64,000 nucleotides of DNA, from assembly GCA_025057315.1 (NCBI GenBank), contig JANWXW010000031.1:24001-88000 (forward strand), written 5' to 3'. The stretch is from Myxococcota bacterium. GTDB lineage: Bacteria > Myxococcota_A > Polyangia > Palsa-1104 > JAEUJZ01. Numbering within the stretch: the first letter of the stretch is position 1; each line of letters begins with the position of its first letter. Of the stretch, positions 1-7,616 are shown piece after piece. Both the position numbers and the translations under genes were made by a program. The notes beneath the pieces were generated by a model that ran no database searches, was not told the origin of the DNA, and saw nothing but the letters and a program-made list of their open reading frames with translations.

Positions 1-1
1 C

Positions 2-553
2 AACCCTCTGGAGGTGAGCGATGTGTGGCCGGAAAACTACTCGGCCAACTCGGTGCAAAAGGTGTGGGCAGCCAAGTTTGCTGCGCGCCACCCCAACGTG
101 GTGGTGCTCGACCTCAGCTCTTTCAAGTGCGGCCACGATGCGCCCACCTATGGCCTGATTGATTCGATCATCAGCAGCAGCGCCACGCCTTACTCGGCGC
201 TGCATGACATCGACGCCAACAAGCCTGGCGGATCGATCAAGATCCGCGTCAAAACCTACGCTCACAGCCTCAAGCTCCATGAGGAACGCCTAGAGGAGAT
301 CGCGAAAAAGAAGCAGGAGCTGCACCAACGCATCGAGGAGAAGCGCCTGGCGTTGCTGGAACTCAAGCGGCAACAACTGGCCGAGCTCCAGCGCCGGGAC
401 GAAGCGCTGGAGCTTCAGATCGAGCAGCTGCGGCGCCAAGTCCAGTCTTGGTCCGCGCGCCAGCAGCCCACGGGCACCACCCTGGAGCCGGGCCAGCGCC
501 TGGTGCGCATTGGCATCAAGCGCCCTGGCCAGGACCACGTGGCACGACTATAA
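2..553 (+). CDS. 2-hydroxyacyl-CoA dehydratase activase-related protein, C-terminal fragment
   Basis: The frame is open to the left window edge, so this is the C-terminal 183 residues of a longer protein. The GTG at 14 is an internal valine codon, not the start. Residues 1-90 (VWPENYSANSVQKVW, SFKCGHDAPTYGLIDSI) resemble the end of the large BadF/HgdC-type activase proteins fused to a DUF2229/HgdB-like part, and the CGHD cysteine is a likely Fe-S ligand. The rest is a Glu/Lys/Arg-rich coiled coil of about 70 residues. Proteins of this family are ATP-driven electron activators of 2-hydroxyacyl-CoA dehydratase-type enzymes. The next gene begins 42 bp downstream and encodes the usual partner. 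The substrate is not known from sequence. Confidence 0.75.
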   Translation, partial: NPLEVSDVWPENYSANSVQKVWAAKFAARHPNVVVLDLSSFKCGHDAPTYGLIDSIISSSATPYSALHDIDANKPGGSIKIRVKTYAHSLKLHEERLEEIAKKKQELHQRIEEKRLALLELKRQQLAELQRRDEALELQIEQLRRQVQSWSARQQPTGTTLEPGQRLVRIGIKRPGQDHVARL

Positions 554-595
554 CCTGCCCCCCGCCCGGGGGGCTCACATCTCAGGAGAACGACC

Positions 596-2350
596 ATGGA
601 GATGCAGCGCGATGCTCACACAAGGGGCGGCAAGGTTTGGCTGCCGGTCATTGGCAATCCGGCGCCTGTCCGCAGCGATACCGCGCTCCTGGACATCGAG
701 GCCGAGCTAGAGGCCTTCGCCCAGGAGCAGCGGCGGCAGCTGGGTCTGGATGCTCGCCGTGAGCACTTCGTCGATCGGAACCCGCAGAAGTTTACCCGCG
801 ACCAGCGCGCGCACACCACCATTTTGCTGGGCGGCCTGACCATGGCCCATGACTACCTGATTACCGGCGCGCTCAGCGGCCTAGGCTATAAGGTGAAGGC
901 GCTTGATGTTCCTGACAATGCGGCGCTGGCCTTCGGCAAAGAGTTTGGCAACCGCGCGCAGTGCAACCCGACCTACTTTACAGTCGGCAACCTCATCAAG
1001 TACCTGATCCATCTGCGAGATGAACAGAAGATCCCCACGCGCGACATCGTGGATCAGTACCTGTTTGTCACCGCCGGTGCATGTGGGCCGTGCCGTTTCG
1101 GCACCTATGTGACCGAGTACAGAAAGGCGCTGCGCGACGCGGGCTTTGATGGCTTCCGCGTGCTGCTGTTCCAGCAACAGGGCGGCCTCAAGCAGGCCAC
1201 CGGCGAGGCCACAGGGCTAGAATTCAACCCGAGCTTCTTCTTCGCGCTGCTCAAGGCCATTATGGTGGGCGATGTGCTCAACGCCATCGGCTACCGCATG
1301 CGGCCCTACGAGAAGGTGGCCGGCGAGACGGACCGCGCGCTCGAAGAATGCAAGCGGATCGTGTACCAGGCTTTCGAGAAGCGGCAGAGCCTGCTGTGGG
1401 CGCTGCTGCGTTGCCGGGCGCGGCTGCGCAACGTCGAGGTAGATCGCACGCGCCCCAAGCCCAAGGTCTCGGTCATCGGAGAGTTCTGGGCCATGACCAC
1501 TGAGGGCGACGGCAACTACCAGCTCCAGCGGTTCCTAGAGGCCGAGGGCGCCGAGGTGGACATCCAGATCGTCACCAACTGGCTCCTCTACCAAATCTGG
1601 GAGCACCGCTGGGATACGATGCAGCGCATGGGCCTGCGCTACCTGGACAAGGGTCGCAAGGGCCTGCTCGGTGTCAACGTGCAGAAGAAGCTGGCCATGC
1701 TGTGGCTGGCCGACCGCGCGCTGCGCGTCGTCTTCCAGACGCTGGCCAACCTCGTCGGTTTGCATGACTACCCTCTGCCCGATATGGACCTGGTGGCAGA
1801 ACGCGCCAAGGACCTGTACAACAACCACCTCCGCGGCGGCGAAGGCCACATGGAGGTGGGCAAATTGATTCTCAACATCGAGAAGAAAAAGTCGACCATG
1901 ACGTTGTCGGTCAAGCCCTTTGGCTGCATGCCCAGCTCGGGCGTCTCGGACGGCGTGCAGTCCTGGGTCACGGAGAAGCACCCGGGGGCGATCTTCCTGC
2001 CGATCGAGACCAGCGGCGATGGCGCGGTCAACGTCTACAGCCGGGTGCAGATGATGCTGTTCAAGGCACGGCAGGTGGCGCGGGCTGAATTCGACGCGGC
2101 CTGCCGGGAGGCCGGCGTGTCAGCCGAGGAAGTACGGCTGTATCTGGCCCGTCACCGGCGCCTAGCGAGCCCCTTCTTCTGGCCCACCCACCGCGTGACC
2201 ACCACCGCCTCCGACTTGGTGTACGAGGTGGCCCCCTACATCAAGGATCCCTATCATGGCCTGCGCCGTGCTGGCCGCCGCCTGATGTCCCTGCTTCGCC
2301 CCTCCGCCGCCCACGCCAAGGCCCCCTCGGTGGAGCAACCTACCTGCTGA
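596..2350 (+). CDS. 2-hydroxyglutaryl-CoA dehydratase D-component-like Fe-S protein
   Basis: A 584-residue protein of the DUF2229/HgdB-like group normally found beside a BadF-type activase, which is the gene just upstream. Conserved cysteines expected to bind an Fe-S cluster are seen in RAQCNPTYFT (about residue 122), AGACGPCRFG (about 161) and PFGCMPSSGVSDG (about 443). The ATG at 596 follows a CAGGAGAACGACC ribosome-binding region. The pair is probably translated from one mRNA and forms an ATP-dependent low-potential redox complex in the cytoplasm. Whether it dehydrates a 2-hydroxyacyl-CoA or acts on another substrate cannot be told here, because the N-terminal ATPase half of the partner lies outside the window. 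Confidence 0.75.
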   Translation: MEMQRDAHTRGGKVWLPVIGNPAPVRSDTALLDIEAELEAFAQEQRRQLGLDARREHFVDRNPQKFTRDQRAHTTILLGGLTMAHDYLITGALSGLGYKVKALDVPDNAALAFGKEFGNRAQCNPTYFTVGNLIKYLIHLRDEQKIPTRDIVDQYLFVTAGACGPCRFGTYVTEYRKALRDAGFDGFRVLLFQQQGGLKQATGEATGLEFNPSFFFALLKAIMVGDVLNAIGYRMRPYEKVAGETDRALEECKRIVYQAFEKRQSLLWALLRCRARLRNVEVDRTRPKPKVSVIGEFWAMTTEGDGNYQLQRFLEAEGAEVDIQIVTNWLLYQIWEHRWDTMQRMGLRYLDKGRKGLLGVNVQKKLAMLWLADRALRVVFQTLANLVGLHDYPLPDMDLVAERAKDLYNNHLRGGEGHMEVGKLILNIEKKKSTMTLSVKPFGCMPSSGVSDGVQSWVTEKHPGAIFLPIETSGDGAVNVYSRVQMMLFKARQVARAEFDAACREAGVSAEEVRLYLARHRRLASPFFWPTHRVTTTASDLVYEVAPYIKDPYHGLRRAGRRLMSLLRPSAAHAKAPSVEQPTC

Positions 2351-2644
2351 TGCTCTGAGCCCCCCAGGGGCCTACGCCTCCTCATTATCCGACTGCCTGT
2401 GTCTGGCCCCCTCGGTCTGCACGCAGCGGTCGGGTATTCCCCAGGGTGAAGCTCCTTCTTGCCCGACTGCCTCTGGCATAGAGACCTTGCCCAGGCCTCT
2501 CCAGAGGCCGGGTGCGCCCTGGGTGTCTACATCTGCCCTCCGTTGCCTCAGCCCTGGGCTGCGGTGTCACCATCAGGCCCGGTATCTGCCTTGCCCCTGC
2601 GCCGGGCCACAGGGAGGATGGATGACCAAGGGAACAACGCGGGC
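2351..2644. other. Structured non-coding stretch
   Basis: No credible coding frame is seen. The stretch holds GC-rich stem-loops. A GCCCC/GGGGC hairpin lies at about 2358-2371, just past the preceding stop, and may act in termination. A nested pair lies at 2490-2523 with GGCCTCT facing AGAGGCC. A motif close to CGACTGCCTSTGKC appears twice, near 2390 and 2463. Longer open frames here look like antisense shadows. Confidence 0.4.
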
Positions 2645-2983
2645 CTACCGCGCAAGCAGCGTGAGGCGCAGGGCACGAGAAGCACGCGGTCGGCCCTCTC
2701 CCATCACGCCAACGTCATAGTCCAGCCAGATCCATGGGGTCGCTGGATCCTCGCTGACGCGGATGGCGGAGGGCCGTTGTTGCGGATCCAACACCCGCTC
2801 GGAGGTGGCCTCGGCCAAGTGGCTCGCTGTCCGCCCGGCCAAGCGCACTGCCTCACGGCGCGTGGCACGCATCCGCTGCAGGAGTCGGAACCGTCTGCCC
2901 GGCCCCTGGGTTACCCCGATACAGATGTCTGCTACGCGGTCATCGTCCAGGTCGGTCAGAGATGCCAGCCTGCTGCGCACCAT
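2645..2983 (-). CDS. Small hypothetical protein (doubtful)
   Basis: A 112-residue frame on the minus strand, read as basic and soluble (DLDDDRVADICIGV, ending RASRALRLTLLAR). I recognise no family. In favour: a ribosome-binding-like GCGAGGT six bases before the ATG, and GC-rich third positions like those of real genes nearby. Against: no clear domain, and a frame of similar length on the opposite strand covers it. It lies downstream of the acyl-CoA dehydrogenase in the same orientation, 177 bp from its stop, with a palindromic stem-loop between them. It could be a short gene, a remnant, or chance. Confidence 0.35.
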   Translation of the reverse strand: MVRSRLASLTDLDDDRVADICIGVTQGPGRRFRLLQRMRATRREAVRLAGRTASHLAEATSERVLDPQQRPSAIRVSEDPATPWIWLDYDVGVMGEGRPRASRALRLTLLAR

Positions 2984-3087
2984 CAGCTACCTCGCAGCCC
3001 CAGCGGACAAAGCACACCCTATGCCAGCATTCAGGGAATGGCAAGCGTAGGCTTGTCTGGGACCTTGGCCGCTCGTCCGAAAGGAGG

Positions 3088-3105
3088 CTGGTCAAAAATG
3101 ACCAG
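3088..3105. promoter_or_regulatory. Perfect palindrome/stem-loop CTGGTCA-AAAA-TGACCAG
   Basis: Seven-base arms separated by AAAA. On the minus strand it follows the acyl-CoA dehydrogenase stop and precedes the 2645-2983 frame. A second short hairpin (CAGTCC-TC-GGACTG) lies directly beside it. It could be a terminator for the dehydrogenase mRNA, though there is no T-tract on the minus strand, or a dimeric repressor operator. TGGTC half-sites occur in FadR-type operators, but the spacing differs, so this is only a suggestion. Confidence 0.35.
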
Positions 3106-3159
3106 TCCGAGGACTGTAAACCCCATGCGCCCCAAGCGTGCAGGGGGCTTCGGGGCTTG

Positions 3160-4326
<1,167 letters not shown>

Positions 4327-4390
4327 GCTCACTCCGCAGCGGTTTTTGCTGGACCTGTCAAGCTGCCAGATTCGCCTTCTATCTACCAGG

Positions 4391-4420
4391 TTGACCGGGA
4401 AGATATCTGTATCTTATGAT
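4391..4420 (+). promoter_or_regulatory. Sigma-70-type promoter for the Ser/Thr kinase
   Basis: TTGACC at 4391-4396 and TATGAT at 4415-4420 are separated by 18 bp. Both are close to consensus and sit in an AT-rich island that stands out from the GC-rich surroundings. Transcription would start near 4427, giving a leader of about 60 bases before the GTG at 4489. This is the best-looking housekeeping-type promoter in the window. Confidence 0.6.
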
Positions 4421-4434
4421 AATATTTGATATCT
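4401..4434. promoter_or_regulatory. Inverted repeat over the -10 element (candidate operator)
   Basis: AGATATC at 4401-4407 and GATATCT at 4428-4434 are perfect inverted copies flanking the TATGAT -10 element and the predicted transcription start. Such placement is typical for a repressor site. No regulator is identified. Confidence 0.4.
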
Positions 4435-4435
4435 T

Positions 4436-4475
4436 GGCCTTAGCCTCCGACAGCCTGCGGAGGCAGGCTAAGGCC
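4436..4475. promoter_or_regulatory. Inverted repeat/leader stem-loop before the kinase start
   Basis: GGCCTTAGCCT (4436-4446) and AGGCTAAGGCC (4465-4475) form an 11-bp perfect stem with an 18-base loop. The stem ends 13 bases before the GTG start of the kinase gene. In the mRNA leader it could limit ribosome access, or it could mark attenuation. There is no T-tract, so it is not a standard intrinsic terminator. Confidence 0.5.
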
Positions 4476-4488
4476 TTAGGGTACCATC

Positions 4489-5877
4489 GTGGCGGTCCCG
4501 TTCGGCAAATACCTCCTCGAGAGCAAGCTGGCGGAAGGCGGGATGGCCGAGATCTTCCTGGCCCGTCAGCCAGGGTTCGAGGGGTTCGAGCGGCAGGTGG
4601 TGGTCAAGCGGCTGTTGCCGGAGCTGTCGACCGAGCATGATTTTGTGCGCATGTTTCTCAACGAGGCGCGTCTGGCGGCCCGCCTCAACCACCCGCACAT
4701 CGTGCAGATCTACGAGCTGGGCCAGGAGGAAGGAGCCTACTTCCTGGCGATGGAGTACATCCGCGGCGAGGATCTGCGCAGCCTGGCGCAGCAAGCCGAT
4801 GCCATGGGCATGCGCCCCTCGCCCGGGTTGGTCTGTCGCATCATCTGCGAGGTCCTCTCCGGCCTCCACTATGCCCATACCCGTACGGGCCCCGACGGCA
4901 AACCCCTGGGCCTGGTGCATCGCGACATCTCGCCGCAAAATATCCTTGTCACCTACGACGGCACTGTAAAGATCATCGATTTCGGCATTGCCAAGGCAAC
5001 CCAACGGCAGTCATCCGACCAGACCCAGGCCGGCCTGCTCAAGGGAAAGTATGCCTACATGTCTCCCGAGCAGACGCGCGGCGGTCAGATCGACGCCCGG
5101 TCAGACATCTTCTCGGCCGGGATCTTGCTATGGGAGCTGCTCACCTGGAAACGCCTGTTCAAGCGCAGCACGGATCTCGCGACGCTGGTGGCGATCAGCG
5201 ATGAACCGGCCCCGCCGCCCTCGCATGTCAACCCCGACCTGCCCCCGGAGCTGGACCCCATCGTGCTGGGCGCCCTGGCAGTGCACCCGGACGATCGCTA
5301 CCCGTCGGCACAGGCATTTCAGACGGCCTTGGAGGAGTTTATTGCCGCCCATGGCCTAACAGCCGATACGCGGGCCCTCCGCCAGTATATGCACGAACTG
5401 TTCCGCGACAAGCTGGCCCAGGAAGCGAGCACGCCCAGGCCGGCTCTCAGCCAGCCGCGACGCCCGGGGTCGCCCCTGACCATGCCGCTGCAGACGCTGG
5501 ATGGAACCAGACGCCGGCAGACGCCGCCGGGGCAGGCGGTGGCCGTGCAAGGGCCGCAGCCCGTCCTGGATACACCCCGCCCCGAGCCAATGGGCCTGTC
5601 GCCGCCTCGCCTTCTGCCCTCGGCCGAAACGCCGGTGAACACCCGGACGCCCGCCCTGCCGGAGGGCGGGCCTCACAGGGAACTCCATGGACCTCCGGAG
5701 GTGCCACGGCCGCCTGTCGAGACCCAGGAGGTCGAGACCCAGGAGGTCGAGACCCAGGGGGTCGAGACCCAGCAGGAGCCACCCGCGCGACGGCCAGTGG
5801 TCCTTGCAGCCGCGACGGGTCTGGTGCTCGGTCTGGTGGTCGTGTTGGTGCTGCAGAGCCTGTTCGGATTCCCCTAG
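4489..5877 (+). CDS. Ser/Thr protein kinase with C-terminal membrane anchor
   Basis: A 462-residue Hanks-type kinase. Residues 1-285 form a complete catalytic domain: glycine loop LAEGGMAEIFLA, lysine in VVVKRLL, catalytic loop VHRDISPQNILV, metal-binding IDFGIAK, and SPE in the activation region, so it should be active. A proline-rich linker follows, with four VETQ-type repeats, then a single membrane segment (VVLAAATGLVLGLVVVLVL) that ends almost at the C-terminus. The kinase is therefore probably tail-anchored facing the cytoplasm with no outer sensor domain. The start is the GTG at 4489, set by the kinase fold beginning at residue 6. Its stop is six bases from the convergent anti-sigma gene. 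Partners are unknown; the neighbouring sigma/anti-sigma pair is a possible target. Confidence 0.92.
   Translation: MAVPFGKYLLESKLAEGGMAEIFLARQPGFEGFERQVVVKRLLPELSTEHDFVRMFLNEARLAARLNHPHIVQIYELGQEEGAYFLAMEYIRGEDLRSLAQQADAMGMRPSPGLVCRIICEVLSGLHYAHTRTGPDGKPLGLVHRDISPQNILVTYDGTVKIIDFGIAKATQRQSSDQTQAGLLKGKYAYMSPEQTRGGQIDARSDIFSAGILLWELLTWKRLFKRSTDLATLVAISDEPAPPPSHVNPDLPPELDPIVLGALAVHPDDRYPSAQAFQTALEEFIAAHGLTADTRALRQYMHELFRDKLAQEASTPRPALSQPRRPGSPLTMPLQTLDGTRRRQTPPGQAVAVQGPQPVLDTPRPEPMGLSPPRLLPSAETPVNTRTPALPEGGPHRELHGPPEVPRPPVETQEVETQEVETQGVETQQEPPARRPVVLAAATGLVLGLVVVLVLQSLFGFP
5716..5775 (+). repeat. Four tandem 15-bp repeats encoding VETQ-x
   Basis: Four copies of GTCGAGACCCAG plus one variable codon (GAG, GAG, GGG, CAG) lie in the kinase linker just before the membrane segment. 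The near-identical bases suggest recent slippage expansion. The unit length is a multiple of three, so copy-number change would keep the frame. Confidence 0.9.
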
Positions 5878-5883
5878 CGCCCT

Positions 5884-6198
5884 CTATGTCCCCAGCAGGG
5901 CCAGGATCAGAGCGAGCCCCACCACAGCCAGCACGCCGACCAGAGCAAGCCAGCGCCGAGAGCGGACGCGCACGATGGGTTCGCCCATCAGGGGCGCCAG
6001 CTGGCGGTCCAGGCGCAGGATTTGCTCCGTGGTGGACAGAAGGCGCAGAGCCCCTAGACGCTGCAGACGACGGTCCACCTCGCGAAGTGCCTCGGCCTCG
6101 GCACGGCAGGGATTGCACCCCTGCAGGTGCTCCTCCACGGCCAGCGACGGTGGGCTTTCAGGCCCGGGCAGCTGCCTTCTTGCCTCGGCGCAAGTCAT
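5884..6198 (-). CDS. Zinc-finger anti-sigma factor, membrane-anchored
   Basis: A 104-residue protein with the anti-sigma zinc-binding pattern: Cys3 near the start, then HLQGCNPC (H-x3-C-x2-C) at about residues 24-31. A single membrane segment (WLALVGVLAVVGLALILALLG) lies at the C-terminus. This ZAS/zf-HC2 layout is that of membrane anti-sigma factors that hold an ECF sigma factor until an envelope signal arrives. The ATG lies inside the 3' end of the upstream ECF sigma gene (41-bp overlap), so the two are probably made together and bind each other. No periplasmic domain follows the membrane segment, so the signal may come through another protein. Confidence 0.8.
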   Translation of the reverse strand: MTCAEARRQLPGPESPPSLAVEEHLQGCNPCRAEAEALREVDRRLQRLGALRLLSTTEQILRLDRQLAPLMGEPIVRVRSRRWLALVGVLAVVGLALILALLGT

Positions 6199-6925
6199 GT
6201 GGAACCTCCGCCGGGCTCAGGGTGCTCGGCATGGGGGGCTCGGGTTCCAGTTCCACCAGATCGCGCTGCAGCGCCCGCCGGAGCTGCTTCCGTCCGTGCT
6301 GCAGCCAGAAGCGACAGCTCTCCTCTGAACAACCGATGAGGTCCGCCACTTCGGCCAGCGTCCGGCCCTGCATGAGCACGGCGCTGACCACCAGGCGCAT
6401 CTCGGGAGACAGCTCTGCGAGCGCCTGCGACAGCCTCTCCAGCTGCTGCGCCTCAGCGGCGAGGCGGCCGTCGACCTCCTCGGACCGCGACCGCCCGGCG
6501 GGGAGCGACCCCCTGACGCCCAGCGGCGGTGGCGACATCGGGATGGGCGGGCGGCGCAGCAATTCCAGCAGCGGCCGGCTCCCTGGGGAGGGGACCGCTC
6601 TGGGCCCGCCAGGGCGGCCGGGGGCCTGCTGACGCAGCCGCGCCAGTACGGCGTTGACGACGAGTCGGTCCAGCCAGCGCTCGAGCCCCTGGGTCTCCTG
6701 GCTGGCCAGAGGCACCAGCAGCGGGCTCTGCAGGGCCTGATCTAGCACCTGCAGCACCACCTCCTGAGCAGCCTGAGGGTCTTGGAGCAACTGGAGCGCA
6801 CAGCCGAGCAGACGCTCGCGCTGGGCGAGGACACGACCCCTCGGGTCGGTCTCGGAGGCCTGAGCGGGTTGCAAACGCGAAAGAAGCCGGAACAAGGACC
6901 TACCTTCCAGGTTAGGGCTCCTCAT
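6158..6925 (-). CDS. ECF-type RNA polymerase sigma factor
   Basis: A 255-residue protein. A weak region-2-like helical part lies in the N-terminal third (RERLLGCALQLLQDPQAAQEV). A long Pro/Arg-rich linker follows, then a clear sigma region 4 helix-turn-helix (ALAELSPEMRLVVSAVLM, RTLAEVADLIGCSEESC) at about residues 160-225. The C-terminal 25 residues are basic and disordered. The start overlaps the end of pspA by 14 bp, and its own end overlaps the anti-sigma gene. Regions 1 and 3 are absent, as in ECF factors. The long linker and poor region 2 make it a divergent member. It probably drives an envelope-stress regulon that may include this operon. Confidence 0.75.
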   Translation of the reverse strand: MRSPNLEGRSLFRLLSRLQPAQASETDPRGRVLAQRERLLGCALQLLQDPQAAQEVVLQVLDQALQSPLLVPLASQETQGLERWLDRLVVNAVLARLRQQAPGRPGGPRAVPSPGSRPLLELLRRPPIPMSPPPLGVRGSLPAGRSRSEEVDGRLAAEAQQLERLSQALAELSPEMRLVVSAVLMQGRTLAEVADLIGCSEESCRFWLQHGRKQLRRALQRDLVELEPEPPMPSTLSPAEVPHDLRRGKKAAARA

Positions 6926-7616
6926 CGCGCTTGTCTAGCCTGGCCTTGAGCGCCCGAAGCCGCTGCTCTATCTCCTCGTCCCTGCTGCCTAGGGAGCCCC
7001 CCAGGGAGCGCGCAAACTTTGCGCCGATCGCCTCATCGCGGCTCTGCGGTCGGAGGGCCAGGTCCGGGTCGCGCGCCATCTCGGCCATGGCCTCCGCCTG
7101 CTGCTCGTTGAGCTCGATCTGCTGCACGAGCTCGTCGAAGCGGTCCAAGGCGGTGCCTTCGGCGGCGAGCAACTGCTTGGCGGCGCGCGCGCGCGCCTTG
7201 AGCATTCCCTTGCGCGCCTTGATCTCGGCCAGCTTCCTGTCGTTGTCGCGAATGCGCTGGGTGAGCTGGGCGACCAGCCGCGACTGCTCTGCGTGCAGCC
7301 GCTCCGCTTCCTCCTGCTGCTGTTCCGCCTCGGCCTGGCGCTGCAGCGCCGTCCGTGCCAGCTCCTCGTCGCCAGCGCGAGCAGCGCGCTCGGCGTGTTC
7401 CTGCCAGCGCAGCACGTTGCGGTAGGCCTCCTCTGCCCTCTTGTGCGCCAGCTTCTCCTGGGCCAGCTGATCGCGCAGCTCCAGGCGAGACCGCCTCAGT
7501 GCCTCCTCCATCTGCTCGATGAGCAGATCGACCTCCTTGCCCGGGTCGCTCAGGCTGTCGAGCGCCGCGTTGAGGTTGGACCTGACCAGCTGGCTGAGGC
7601 GGTCTAGCAGCTTCAT
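6912..7616 (-). CDS. pspA: PspA/IM30 family membrane-protection protein
   Basis: A 234-residue, almost wholly alpha-helical protein beginning MKLLDRLSQLVRSNLNAALD, the amphipathic N-terminal helix of PspA/IM30/Vipp1 (ESCRT-III-like) proteins. Long Glu/Arg/Gln-rich coiled coils follow at about residues 30-190. These proteins form oligomers on the inner membrane and limit proton leakage under envelope stress. The ATG at 7616 is chosen because homology begins there; a longer open frame upstream belongs to the preceding gene read in another frame. The start codon overlaps the preceding stop as ATGA, and its own 3' end overlaps the sigma gene, so pspA sits in a tightly coupled operon. Confidence 0.85.
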   Translation of the reverse strand: MKLLDRLSQLVRSNLNAALDSLSDPGKEVDLLIEQMEEALRRSRLELRDQLAQEKLAHKRAEEAYRNVLRWQEHAERAARAGDEELARTALQRQAEAEQQQEEAERLHAEQSRLVAQLTQRIRDNDRKLAEIKARKGMLKARARAAKQLLAAEGTALDRFDELVQQIELNEQQAEAMAEMARDPDLALRPQSRDEAIGAKFARSLGGSLGSRDEEIEQRLRALKARLDKRDEEP

